The position numbers and the translations under genes were made by a program. Below, piece by piece: positions 1 to 15,000 of a stretch of 64,000 bases of DNA. Position 1 is the first letter of the stretch. Each line of letters begins with the position of its first letter. Under the pieces are notes generated by a model that did no database searches, was not told where the DNA came from, and saw only the letters and a program-made list of their open reading frames with translations. This DNA comes from Ciona intestinalis (taxonomy: Eukaryota; Chordata; Ascidiacea; Phlebobranchia; Cionidae), in assembly GCF_000224145.3 (NCBI RefSeq), contig NW_004190433.2:23633-87632 (forward strand), written 5' to 3'.

Positions 1-59
1 TTTGCCAGAAGATCAGTTGTCTAAAAAACTATTAAATATAAAATGGTTTTCTTGTGTAG

Positions 60-3000
60 GAATCCTCTTTAAAACAGTTATATGTTGAATGCAAGGCTGT
101 TTTGAAACATTGTGTTTGTTTGGAGAGTCTTCCAGTAATTGCAGCTAAATATGGCATTAATACAGTTGATCATAAAGCTGTTTCATGTCATAAGGTCAGT
201 TGTCATTTGCACTGGAATTAGAAATTGTTTATATGACTTTGTTTTATTAAGATTTATTTAAAAATTGTGTGGCACAAAGTAGGGTATACATGGCATATGT
301 TTTCTAAATTGGTTTTGTGGAACCCCCAAACTTAATTTGCCATAAATTTTCAGCTGAAAATAAAAATTAAAAAAAAAATATAAAAAATAATTACTAACAT
401 AGTTGCATATATGGTATCTCAAGACCAAAAAAACACAAGAAAAGCACCAACTTACACCTAGTGACTTATGTAGTACTCCAAACAAGTAGGTACAAGGTGT
501 ATGAAACAGAGCACCCAAATAATAATGACTGCCATTACCCTACTGTAGAGGGTAAATAAGTTACGACATTTATTTTTTTCTATCATGTAGAGACTTGTTC
601 GACGTTTATTATCAGAAGATACGACAGAAGCATTCACCGATGCAGTTTATGTTGCCAACTTATTTACTGACCAACCTCAGTTATATGTTTATAAACACCG
701 AATTATATCTTTAATATTAAAAGGAAAAGTAAGTGATATGATCTATTACTGGATATTACTGGATATTACTGGATATTAGCAATATCTTAAATATCTGTAT
801 CATATAGACCAAGTTATCAGTTTTATAAGTATTATATTTCTGTAGTATGCTATGCATATGCTTTATACTTTTAGCAAATAGCAAAAATAGTAAGTTTTAC
901 TTTAGTGGTGTAATCTGTATTAACGTATAAATCAAATTATCAGTTTTATAAGTATTATAATTTTGTTGTATGTCATAAATATTTTTTTGACTTTAATAGG
1001 AAAGCAGTAAATCATTTATACAATATTATGTCAATTTGCAAACGTATAAGTGTAAATTGAAATCGGTCAAATATGTGTTATAAAAATACATGACACCTTA
1101 CTAAAAGTACTTTTAACTAAATCATACTTTAGAGTTGCAACATGTTTTAAAGCCATATTTCACTTAGTTTGAATCCCTTTTTGTCTAAATTACCTTAGAA
1201 ACCTGGAAACTCCCTTAGAAAAACATCACAATTCAGCATTAACTAAATTAAATTCAAATATTTTGGTTGCAGTCGGAAGATTGTTTGAATATTCTTGACC
1301 AAAATGTTTCGCTCGCTGTGGAGTTAGGAGAGCATGCTCTCAAATACACCATGTCTGTACTGGATGAAAGTGATTCTGTATTTAAAGAAGAGAGAGCAAA
1401 TTGCTGTGCGTCTGTTCTGTGCATGCTGGATCATATGTTATGTAACAGTGGGAAATGGGTTGGCCTTAACTTGGCGATTCCAAGGGAGTGGAATGAAGAC
1501 ATTGTGCTTGTGAAGAACATTTATACATTACAGGTAAAATGTGATAATGTTTCAAGCTATCAGTAGCACCCTGGGTTGTTAAGGTAATAGCCAACTCTGG
1601 CCTTAATAGAACCCCTGGTCTGCCACGTAGGACCTCATCCATATGAATTAAAATGTATAACGATTTCCATACACTATAATGTCTTAATGCATTACATTAT
1701 ATATATCTACAGGTAAAACACAATGAAGTTTTATCATTGACCAAATACAAACTTGATTCATGTCGAGACAACATTTTGTCACAAAATCTGATGCATAATA
1801 GCGACTCACCAAATCAAAGTGCACGGATTTTGCCACATGTAAGTTTTGCTGTTTAAATCTCCTACAACAGTTGTTCTTAAACTTCTTTTATGCTTTACCC
1901 TTTTAACAAAGATGCTTATCAGATTTACCCCAATATGTAATATGGCGCCCATTATCCCATTATTAAAAAGCGAAAACAACTAATTACATCAGTTATATTT
2001 AATGCGACATATGCGCTAGCTTTTTGGCAATGAGTTGTTCAATGTCTAGTAAAGTACTACAAATGGCACAATTTTTCTGTCTCTTTAACTGATGTGGAAT
2101 TTGATTGGTAGCTCATTTTCCATCTAAAACGAGGAATTTACCCCTGGGGTAAATTTACCCAGTTTAAGAAATGCTGTTCTACAGTGAGCATGCCATGACT
2201 CTTGTCATTTAAGCCAGAATTATTTAAACACTGGCTATTTTGGTAAACATACACTTACATTCTGTTTAGATACCAACAATCTATAATTAAATTATAAATG
2301 TCTCACAGGTAAGTGACTTATCAATGGAATGTAAGTCACAAACATACATCAAGCATGAAGCCGACCAAAGCAATATAAGGTGAACATATATCTGCACACG
2401 TTTGCTATTACCTTTAATGAATGAATGTAACTTTTTTTATCCTCGCATGGCTGGAAAACGAAAGTCATTATAACCCTGGTGTTTTGTTTCATACACCACG
2501 TGCCAGAGTTACCATGTACGTACCTTTGTGTAGGCTTTTTTTGCGAATTTTTTTTATTTTTAACTGATAATGTGAACAACCCATTAGTGACCACTGCATT
2601 GAAGCAATTGCTGTTAAGTGTCTTGCCCAAGGACATATATGCCCACAACAATGTATGTAATATATAACTGAGTTTATAGTTTAGAGATATTATTTCAACA
2701 CATAAACAAAGCATAATACTTTGCAGTGTTCTTAGGCAAGACGCCTAATGGTCATTGCTTCAACTCAAAATCTTAGTTTAGAAAAAAAATACATAACTTG
2801 CATATTGTATGATGGGGGAAGATGGGACACATTTAGCACATAATATTCAAATATCCTAATCGTGTTTTAAACAATTAACATCTGTCTATGGGAGTTGTGA
2901 GGATACGGTTTTATAATTCTTTGATTGTTCTTTGTTTACTACCAATTGGGCTAAGAAAAAGAATGAAAAGGTCTCCCATCTTCTCCCACCCTACTATACT

Positions 3001-6000
3001 TAATAACTTATAAATGGGAACAAAATGTTTAAGAAAATACCCCTATATTAATAACTTAAATAAGCTAACCTGCTATATGAAGATAATAAGTCACATTGTT
3101 TCATTAATTCCAGTGACTCTGGTGATGGAGATAAGAGGAATAATTCATTCACTTCATATGCAATGATGTTGGATTTGGCAAGATTACTTGGCTACCCTCC
3201 ATTCACAATTGAGTCTTCTGTGATCATCCACACAGCTGTAAATATGCAGCAGCAACTTGCTATTCAACTTTCCCAGTAAGTTTAACTTTTGCATACAATT
3301 TTTTGAAAAATGTAAAAAGTTGCTTATTATAAATTTTACTGTCAAAATCGGTTTTTAAATCTAAATTTTAAAATAAATTTAATGACTCCTAAAACAATGG
3401 GAATACTTTAGCTGAAACGAATGTCTTTTGCATTTTAAAATCAAGTTGTAATTTTATTTCTTTGTATTACTAGTTGCTTTATACATTTTACATTTTTAAC
3501 CATTTGTTTCTTTCTGCAGTGAATTGTTCAGTTACGCCCCAACAGCTAAAACTGCTGTTACCTTGTTACAAGTTTCGCAAATATTGCTCCAGCAAATAAA
3601 ACAAGTTGATACCTATCCACAACTTCTTCTAGGTAACAGTCTGCTAGAATTAGCTGTATTTTCAATGTCCATATACGTTATGTTTAAAATAGGCCAAATT
3701 TGGCTTATATCCCAGGGCCGTGACAAGGACCTCACCCTTAGAGAATTAATTTATTTAGAATATGCCTTTTTATTTTCTAATTTTAATTTACATGCTTTTT
3801 TACCAAGTCCTTATTTTTTCTTTATTTTAGTTAATTTTAACTCGTGAGGGTGAGGTTCTTGTCAAGACCTAGGATTTAGGCCAGATTTAGCCCATTACCC
3901 CAACATCCGGAAAGCCCATTTGCGACACCTCATCGCAGTCAGAGGCAAATTATTGGCACCATTTTTTTTATCCTTGTGTGCTTACGAGTTACCACACCTT
4001 TCGACTTTATGTTTTTAATGATTTCTTGCATGATTATTATGTGATATGGCATAAAAATACACAATTACAATGGTTTTCTAATGGAAACACACAGTCAAAA
4101 TATACGCACTCACATGTAATGCAATGTTTTTTATAGAAATCCAAAATCTTGTATCTTCTGCTGCATCATGCTGTGATCGAAATAAACTGATATCAATTCT
4201 CTCATTTATTGAAGTTTGTAACTTGGCTGTTGAATTACATCTAGCGTCTGATGCCAACGCAAAGTCATGCCTTGCTCAGGTTGTTAGAGTAACAATCTTT
4301 AAATTTTAGTTTTTTGCATTTATTTTGGGATTTTTTGTAGGATTTCAATCTTGTGAATAATTTTAAATTTGTAAGATTTTTTTATTCAAGTTTATTAAAA
4401 CATAGCATATATATAAATATAAAGAAAGAGATTTTACTTGTATTTTTTTTTAAAACATAAAAAATAATATTAGAAAAAGTAAATTACCTCTAAATTACCA
4501 GTTTTTCATTAAAAATTTTTTGTTTTACACTCTAGTGCAAGAATGCGGCTCCAAAAGTTCGTAAAAACAAATACGAGCACAGTGATTGGTTGCATGGCTG
4601 GTACAAGGAAGATGATGGTCTAACTTTAAAAAGTTCAGTTGTCATGCCAATGCTCAAACAATTCATCGGCTCAATTATACAAACTGATGGTATTTTCACT
4701 ATTTTGTATTAATTTTTTTTTGTGCCTTGTTTTTTTTTTGTTTTCGTTTAACTAGTAATTAAACTCTTCACAAATTTGGATTTTTTTCTTATAAATAATG
4801 TTAGTTACAACATTATTTGTTTTTTATTTTGTGTTGGATGGCAACAATTTTTTAAAACTTAGTATGTATATTAAGCAAATGTGCAAAAAAGAGAGAGTCA
4901 AAGTATCGTATGGTGGGGTGGGAAAAGATGGGGCACCTTTAGAGCGTTTAGCACATAATATCCAAATATCATTATCGTGTTTTAAAAAATTAACAATGGT
5001 CTTTGGCTAGAAAACGGTTTTATCATTCTTAAATGTTCTTTGTTTACTACCAAATGGGACGAAAAAATAGAATGAAAAGTTTTCCCATCTTCCCCTACCC
5101 TACCATATTTATTTGTAAATTCAGCAAATTTGCAGAAAAAAAGCAAAAGCAATATAGCATGTATTATTAGCTAAGGTGTCCCTCAAATATTTTCCAAACA
5201 TAGAAAACATTGTGAATTCAAAAGTACTTATTTTACCGTTTTTCTATATCTATATGTTAGTGGATAATAGTATTATTTACACCACACACGTTAGTATTTT
5301 AACCAAAGTATTCAAAATATTATTCTAGGTTTATCATTATGTTGCACCCAACCACAAGATATGCAATCTACGAGAAATAAGTTGGCAGTGTTATATGACG
5401 GGCTCATGAAAATATCTGTAGTTTTAAAAAACTCCCACCATTACATGCTTGCTCTACAGTGGATGATCAAGACAATACAAACCACAATTTCTTTCATCTG
5501 TAACCACAGGGCTTTCTTTTATGTAAGTGTCTTCAATTTTTAATTAATATCTGGGGTGGCTTTTTTTCTAAACTAGTCGCCGCCTAAATTGACCAACTAA
5601 AATTTAGTCGTCGGATTTTGACCCACTAATTTCTGTAATGAGTAAAGGTGGCCGTACACAGTATCCGGCGTGCGAATTGGCTTGCGAAGTCGTATGCAAA
5701 CCCATTACCGAGTTCTGCATGCGGCAGCGAAATCCGGACAAAACAGACCAAACGGACGAATTCCGGATACTGTGTACAGCCACCTTTATGCACAAAAATT
5801 TGGTTAACGGAATAAAAAAAACGCGGTTACCAATATTAACCGCGATCGACTAACTTTAGTCCGTATCCGAGAATACCATTTCTGGTCTGGCTGTGGATCA
5901 GTGGTTTGGGTTAATATTAATAACCAATGTATACTGGGTTCAATGCTCGATGCTGCTATCATTGTTGCTGTGTCTTTAGGAAAAGAGCTTACCACAATGG

Positions 6001-9000
6001 TCACTGATGGGTTATCTAGTTTTGTCAGATTGTCAGCCATTAAAAAATAAAAAAATTGTAATCTCCCATAAAGTCACATATAAAGTGTATAAATTATGAC
6101 ACTTGGTCTAATGACTGTCGTTGCCCTTTCATTTTGGTCTAAAAAAGTGTCATTTATTCATGATACTATTTAAACACTAATCAGCCATATAGTCTCTATA
6201 ACTTATGCAGAAGACTGAGGAGTTCCAGGTAAAGTCTGTTAAAATTACAATGTATATATATACCTTATGTTAAAAATAGAATCTCACCCTAATAGAATAT
6301 AATTGTGTAGAAAACTGAGGAGTTAACTGCAATGAGTGGACTGTTAATGCACACCATTAAGAAGGGCATGGATGAACAGATACAACATACTGAAGTACTC
6401 GTGGAAAAGGTATTTGTCTACAACAACATTTCTTATGGTGCTATGGTTAAAACCCATATTCCAGCAGTTTCTTAGGCATGAGCTTTTTCAGTATTTAATA
6501 TTATGTGTATGTTGTAGCAGCTATTCATTATCAATATATTGTCATTATTTGTTGCCTATATCACAGCCCAAGACTAATAAGATTAACCGAGTTCCTGACA
6601 CGACCACCCCAACATTTTTTTTTTTTTAAGTTTAACTTGAAAATAATAAAACATAAAAGGCTCGTTTGTCTGCTAGGTGAAGTGACCCCGCTTAATTTCT
6701 TCCAATTAAATGTAAATAGGTTTTTAACTCTAACAGGTTTTAATAACTGTTGTTTTGTCGCTATATCCTGTCTTTTTGTTTAAAATATTTCTTAATCCTC
6801 GCTACTGTCGAAGATACAAATAAAGTTATTATTTGTAAACTTACAAAATTGTTTCTATGCTAGGTGTTGCTTGCAGTAAAACCAGATGTCAACTTAGCAA
6901 TTGGATTCCTCATGGCTGTTGGTGAAACTAGGTCTATGGGAGTGCTGGAAAATATTTGTCTATCAGCAGGGAATAATTACACAACTATCACAGTTGGTTT
7001 AATTTCTACATTTGCAAAGTTTTCGCTTAGAGCACAGACTGTCTTTCATTATGTTTTATCAACAGTCTTTAAATATAACACAGCTTTTAACATATTTTCT
7101 ATTTTTTATTCCTTTTCTTGCCCAAATAGAATCTGTTTAATGTAAGCATTGAGACAAAAAAGTTAAGCAAACAATAACAACAATTTTATTTACCCTTTAA
7201 TATAAAAATGAAATCTTACAATGTTTAATAGTAAAATAGCAGTTTAAATACAATTTGAGTGAAGCTTTTTATACAAAATGTTTTTTCGTGGCCAATAACC
7301 CAAACAGACAGCAAACTAACAATAAGTAGAATTTACTTAATTTAGTGTGCAAGAATAGCTAAATAAATATTTTCCCCAAAAAGGAGCAAAACATAGTTGA
7401 ATCTCAAAAAGTATAGTCCAAAGCGTTTAAACTAAATGATGAAATTTTTTCTATATACATTCTTCTATGTGATTGTTTTGTACCATGTTCAGGTATTTTG
7501 CAACTTCAATTACAATTGCAGGCAACAGCAGAAGCTGGCTTGTATATTTCAAGGTTTCATGGTTTGCTTTCCCATGTACCAAAGTACAGAATGTTGCTGC
7601 TTGATGCAAAGTGGGCATATACATTCACATCACTCAAGGTAGGCTTGGTGGAAATTCTTTTTTTTTGTTTTTTTTTCATTATGACCCAATCTTCGGGTTA
7701 ATCCTCAATCCTCATTAAACCCCCAATCCCTATTGCATGGGTCGTGTCTTTACGCACTTTTATTTCTATTATAAGTTTAGCTTGATAATAATTAAACATA
7801 AATGGCTTGTTTGTCTGCTAGGTGTAGCGACCACGCTTAATTTCTTCCAATTAAATGTAAATAGGTTTTTAACTGTAAGCATGTTTTAACAACTGTTATT
7901 TTGTCGCTATATCTTGTCTTTTGTTTAAAATATTTCTTAATCTTAGCTACCGTAAGCGAAAGGACAAATAAACTTAATATTATTATGGTATTACTTTTGA
8001 TGTGAATATAAAGTTACCAATAATATTGTATTACCTAGATCCCTGTGGATGGCATACTCCAGTCTACTTTACAATGGAAACAAGCATTCCTATTTAAATT
8101 AATCACTCATCCATTGATTACTGGAAGTTTGTTGAAAAGTTATTGCAAGTAAGATTACAAAAATGTTTTTTTTTGTAAAAATTATATTTTTTGTGCTGTA
8201 GTACAGCGGTTAGAGCACTTGCTTAATAACCAGAATATCCTGGGTTCAAGGCTTGTTGCTGGCCAACATTGTGTATGTTTTTTTAGGAAATACGCTTAAT
8301 AAATGTTCTTTTTCCTCTCTTTATAAAATACACTAAAATGAACTAATGACGGTAATGGGTTGTCCAAACTGCCAGCCATACAGAAAAAAGCAACACTCAA
8401 ATAACTAATAATATAAAAAAAGGGGATATGAAGTGTATAATATAGTACACCTGTGTTAAATTTTCCAAAATTGCTTTTGCATTCAAAGAAAAATAAATGA
8501 CTTTCATTTATCATATAGTAAATACAACAATTTATTTCAATATTTCTAGAGATTATAAAATGGACAGTGACAAAACACTCCTTCAGTACGTTGATTGTTT
8601 ATTGGGTGGAGATCTACAGAACAAACAGGATTTAAAAGCAATTAATTCCCCTAATTCATTGGCCATTCAATATGATTTCCATACGAACAGTTTGGCTTTA
8701 ACACAAAACAAGTCACCTTCTACTTTCATGCAAGCATTTAGTTTCAACAACCAGCGCACCAATGGTAGCAGAACATGGAAAGCTATTGAAGAAGAACTAA
8801 GTAAGTCTTTATACACGGTTATGTAGTAGTATCTGTGGCACAGTTGGTCAGGGTGTTTGCCTCTAACCTAGAGGTAATGGGTTCAATGCTTGTATGCTAT
8901 CATTGTGTACGTATGTGTTCATTGGCATGACACTTAACAGCAATTGCTTCAACCCAGGGGTCACTAATGAGTTGTCCAATATCCAAATTACCAGCAACAC

Positions 9001-12000
9001 ATAAAAAAATCCTAAAAAACTCGTAAGCTCGCCCAAGGCGTATAAGCACCCTTGTTATAACAACTGTCGCTTTCCGGCCACGCGAAGATAAAGTAAGTTA
9101 CATTTATTCATTTAACCCTACCGTCGGGTGTTTATACGAATGGGCTTTCTTAGGTTTGACAATTGTAACTGAATTTTAGCAATTTTACCTCAAATTTTGT
9201 TTTTAAATTCACGACAATGACACTTATTCCAAAAAATTTTAAATACATGTTGCCTATGCTTGAATTCTAGTTTAAAATTTACCCTTTTCCATTGCTTTTA
9301 TTAACATATTTATTTTTGCCTTTATAGAGTGGCTCACAAAGAACATCGTTGATAAATATGAACTACTTCGCCAACTTGAGCGGTGTCTTCGTAACAACAT
9401 ATCCGCTTATGATTACGATAAAATTGAATTCATGTTAAATCTAATCAAGTTGAATTTTACATCTGCTGATCAAGTACTGGATGTGCAGAAGGTTTGATTT
9501 TAAATAAATAAATAACTATCACTTATATTTGCATGATAAGTGAGCTTAATAACACTGGTGTCTTATTTCATACACGATACACCTATTTTGAAACTTATGA
9601 GTTGCCATTTATATAACTTAGTAGATACTTTTTTTTGAATGCCTATTATTCGTTACATGTCTTGTCCAAGAACACACAGTAACAATAGTAGCAGCACTGA
9701 ACTTTGAACTGGTATCCTCTGGCTATCAAGCAATGCTCCAACCCAGCATTTCTTAAACTGGGGTAAATTCCTCGTATTTAGAGGGTAAATGAGCTACAAA
9801 TCAAAATCTACATCATTTGACGGGACAGAAAAATTGTGCCGTTTGTACTACTTTACCAGACATTAAACAACTCGTTGCCAAAAAGCTAGAGCATATGTCG
9901 CATTATAACTGATGTAATTAGTTGTTTTCACTTTTTAATAAATGAGCGCCATATTACATATTGGAGGTCTAATGAAGCATCTTTGTTAAAAGGATAAAGC
10001 ATACAAAAAAGAACCACTCCCCTAACTGCTGATACAAAGGAATTAAAAAGAAATTATGTAATAGATAATGTCTATTTATATGCAGGGTTTGAATTTGTTG
10101 AATTATTTACTACACATCAAACGTGAAAATAATCCAACCGATTTAGAAAAGCAGCAATTTTGGAAAAGAGGAAGTGTGTCTTCTAAAAGTCTTCCAAGCA
10201 TATCTAGCACAAGGTATTTATAAAATTTGTAATTAACCTGGCAATTGGACAGTTCCAAAAGGCTTTTATTGCAAAGGTAACAGGTTTAATATACTGCGTC
10301 TGGATTTTTTGTTATACTCCAGTTTTAGTAACTTATATCACATAAACTGCTTTATTCCCAAATTTTATTGTTATTAAATCTGTGATTAACAGTTCGGAAT
10401 ATCAAAGAAAATAGCTGTGATTTTTTTTACTTAATGTAGTTACTGCTTCAAGCTTCCTAATTTTTTATATCTGTAGTGTGAAAAGTGTATTTTGAAAAGT
10501 GGTAGTACAAAGAACATTCAAAGAATTATAAAATTGTATCCTCACGAATCCCATATATTATTGTTAATTGTTCACACAAACAACACATCATCAGAATATT
10601 TGGATAATATGTGCTAAAGGTGTCCCATCTCCCCCCATACTACTATACCTTTTATTAATAGGCTTCCGCTGCATGCATTATTATACGGTGATACCAACCA
10701 TGCATGGAAAGTTATATCTGCTGAAGTAACAAAGAAGTCTGTGGATCTACTTGTTCCTGTTGCAAAACTTCTCAAACTTAATGTGGACAAACTATATATG
10801 ACAGCAGCTGAGAATATGATTACAGAACTCGTGAGTTGTGTTTTGTAAATTTTTGCTGCAATGTTAATTAATATATTACAGTTGGTCGGGCAAATTGAGT
10901 TTTTTTACCAACATTGTAATTGCTCTCTTAATAATGATGACTTGAATAGGAATATATTTAATTGAATGAATGATGTAACTTACTTTATCCTCTAACGACA
11001 GTCGTTATAACATGGGGGCTCTGTTTCATATACCTCGTGCCAGCTTACTAGTTACAATGTGGGTGATTATTTTTTATGTATGGCTGATAATTTGGACAAC
11101 CCATTAGTGACCACTGGGTTGGAGCAAGTGAATGAGTCTTGCCCAAGGACGCATACACTCACAATAGTAGCAGCAACGAGCCTTGAATCCATTACCTCTG
11201 GGTTAGAGGTATGCGTGTTAACCACTTTGCCCTGGCGCTGGTTGATTGAAATAAGTTATACTATTTTGCATCGGTAGCCAAAAATTGGATAAAGATGCAA
11301 TATAATAAAATATTAAATACAAGACAAATATTATTAAAATATAAATGTTTTTAAAACTCTAGTAAACCAGTTTTCTTATTAACACTTCACAGGAATTTAA
11401 ACACTTACTGCTTTTGCAGCTATATTATTTTCTATCTACGCCACTGACAACTGTTATAGAAATATTTAAATAAAAATATATGGCCAGCTTTAATTATAAA
11501 GTGTCAAAAAACATAGAGCAGTAGTTTTAAAATTTCCTTTCTACAGTGTGGAAATGACCATGGTGAGCCTCTGGAATTACATCTCCCTGAGATTCGTAGC
11601 TTGGTTGAAAACATATCAAGTTGTCAGATGTGCGTAGCAATGGCTCGTCGGGTGTCGGAACTCATCCCATCTGGTGCTGAGAAAGTGGAATCATATAAAT
11701 GGTAAAATATATTTCTAAAAAGGGTGAGGTCCTGCAGGGTGATAAGTTAGGGCCCGGAATGTAAGGCACAGTTAGCCCATTATCATAAATAAACTACCTT
11801 TACGTTAACAGTATTGTTTGCATTAGTTAAATAAATATGTTTTTTTAATTCAGACAGTTCTGTCTAACTTTTGCTATTCAAAAATGCATAGCAAAATTAC
11901 AAATAAAACAAATAATTTATAACAAATAATTCGATTAGCTCTTATATTTCATGATAGCAACGAGTACGAATTATAAATTGTTTTAATATTTAATTCAGGT

Positions 12001-15000
12001 GTCTTTCTCTTTTATCGGAATGGAAAAAATCAATCCCTGAAGATTCTTCTGATATGTCTTCAGTGGATTCCGTATTTCAATCAATTAACCAAGACTTCCG
12101 GACATCGAACATTGAACATCTACTTGCCCTTGAAAAACTTAACACCGCAGATGTGTTGTTGTTGGTCAACCAACCTGCCAACTTGATTATTCATTTATAC
12201 CAACACCCATCTATTATTCAGCGATTCTACGCTCCAGGAGATGCTTATCCTGGTAGGGGGCTTTTTTAAATACACTTAAGTAAAAAACAAATGTTAAGTA
12301 AAAATTAATCACCTACGAACTTATCACCTTGCATATGTGGGCATAAGGTTTTTAAATCAGTGTTTCGCAAAGTATAGTCCCTGGTGGCTGGGGGTTAGTG
12401 GTGATCTGATAAAATCCTTTGTTGACCTTTTTTGAAGAAGTGACAGGTTTAAACATCTGATAAAATCTTTGTGTTAGCACACCTCATGAATAATGGGCAA
12501 ACTCTGGCCTAAATCTGGTGTCACATGACATTTCTTGCTGTATACAATATAAAACAGGTGTAGACTGAATGAGTGAATGTAACTTACTTTATCCTCGCGT
12601 GGCCGGAAAACTTTACTAAATAGGCTTTTTTTTTTAAATCCAACAATCGAAAACACATAATTTAACCTGACATGTAAAAACAAATATCTAATGTTCATTT
12701 GTAAAAAGTAGGCCAGTTACTGACCTAAATAATCTCCAGATATACATGGTGTTGTGGACCAAGTTGCTGAGTTATACGATCAAGATGTTGCGAGACTCAG
12801 GTTAACAATGACATTGAAATTATTGCTCACTGTTGAAAAGAAACATGATCAAGACCAAGAAGAAGATAATGTAAGATATATTTTGTTTTTAAACATTATA
12901 TTTTATGTGCCTTGCACTATGCTGAATAATGAGATATAAGTTTTGTATTCTTTTCGTGGTTGAGGGCAGATATAGTCTGCTTATGAGGCTTTAACCAAGA
13001 ATAGAATACAAAACCAAAATTTATAGTGCGTTTTAGTGTCTTGCCAAAGCACTAAAGCAGACGCACATCAACAATAGACGGCATACAAATTTTAGTTTTT
13101 TATTTTACTCGTGGTTGGAATCTTGTAAGCAGACTCTACCAAAGCTTGATGTAGCTACTATTGTTGATGGGGGTGTCCTTAGGCAAGACACTTCAAAGGC
13201 ATTTGCTTTTACCCAGTGATCATTAATGGGTTATCCAAATTGTCAGCCATAGATTCTACAAAGTTGCATAGTCAGTAACTTATAGGTGGACACAACTTAT
13301 AGGTAGCTTATAGGTTGTATGAAATAAACGCCGGTGTTGTAACAGTAGGAGTTACGCTGCTATGTGAGGATAGGTTATTTTACATCATCATTGTGTATTT
13401 ATATATGTACATTCACTGATCATATATACACCTTATACTCACTGTCAAGCATACAATACTCACTTTGTGTATAAAGTACTCCAATGTTAAAACAAATGTT
13501 AAAACATTGTTTTAATTTTATTCAACAGACTGTAAACTTGGAAAGACTTCGTTCAACTTTAAAACAAGTATCTCAAGAAAATAAAGAAGAAAAGACTTTA
13601 ATTCAGTTATTGTATTTATTAACTTATGGAAACCCTTTAACACAAGCAAAGTAAGTATAATGACAATTGTTACATCATAAGGTTTTTTTTACCACAGAGA
13701 GACTTGGATGTTTTTTTTATGTCAATGACTGAAACTAGAGCATTAGTGACCACTAATGTGTGTGTATACAAGGACACAATTTTAGAAGCATCAAACCTGG
13801 ATTACTTTGGTTACAACGGTCCAATAACAACTGTATCATTGCGCCAGACAATATGTTAGTTCACTGAAATGAATATGTAAAAATTTGTTCACTTTTATAA
13901 AAAAAATTTCCACAAGCTTTTATTATAATAATACGTTTTACACCAAAGCCAATAATTACCAATATCACCCAAAAAACAACTGCCAGGTTTTTGGCATTGC
14001 AACACAATCACACACGACATAAAAACAATGTTACGTCACACCTGCTGTGCATAATGGCTTACAGCCAATAACAACAAAATCAAAACACAATTTGTGACAA
14101 TCTGTTTAAATGATATTAACGGAAATATTATGTTTTAGACACTTGAGTCGATTGCTCGGTGATCAAAAGCATAGGAAAGTTACCAACATTACCAAACTAA
14201 GGGTCTTGAATTGTCTCTTCCATATCGTGGATGATGATGTTATTTATAACTTGACAGATAAAAGAGCAGATCACCTCAGGTCAGAATTTATTTGTTTAAT
14301 ATTTATGTAAATATCACTAAATAAACATTCGTTTTTTGTTGTTTTTTTTTGCTGCCTTTGAAACCAGACACAATGTAATTGAAATTCGCTTTTCTGGTAA
14401 AAAATGTTTAATTTTATTGATTTGTTTCGTGTACCATCATTTTTACGTCTAGCATCTGGCAATTGTCAAACAATCAATTGATATTTATTTACCAGCAGTA
14501 ATTTCCATTTCAAATTTATGTATATTAAATTATAAATTAAGGCCAGACTTGGTACATTACCCCAATACCAAACTTGCTGATGTAACAATGTCTGAATAGA
14601 ATGTGCTTGGGACTTCATGCGACCAGTGTGACTTCATCTCTTACTAATGTCAATTGTTTTAATTGCAGAGATGAGCTGCAACTTTTCGTTTATTTATCAA
14701 AACTTGATGCTGCCAACTTTAAGATATCAATTTCCCATCTGCGTGAAGCAGATAAATTATCCGTGGTCCACAGTATATTATCATCTGCAACACATAGACA
14801 CAACCCAGACACTCTTAAAGTTGCAGCTGAGATGTGCCAAGAGTTTGGACCTGCCCCACAAGATACATGGGCAGTGATACTGCAACAGTTGGTTGCTTTG
14901 CAGGAGGTACAAGCTGTTAATGATTTTCAGAAGGTTTTTTTTTTCGCAGTTACCAGTTATGCATTGGGTTGACATACAATTTCCTATTTAAAATTATCAT

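Noticed and set aside
2349-2714. 121-codon minus-strand frame
   Set aside because: It lies over a SINE and KNTC1 intron DNA; no coding character.
11059-11277. 72-codon plus-strand frame
   Set aside because: Entirely within a SINE; similar frames occur in other SINE copies (for example 55172-55396).
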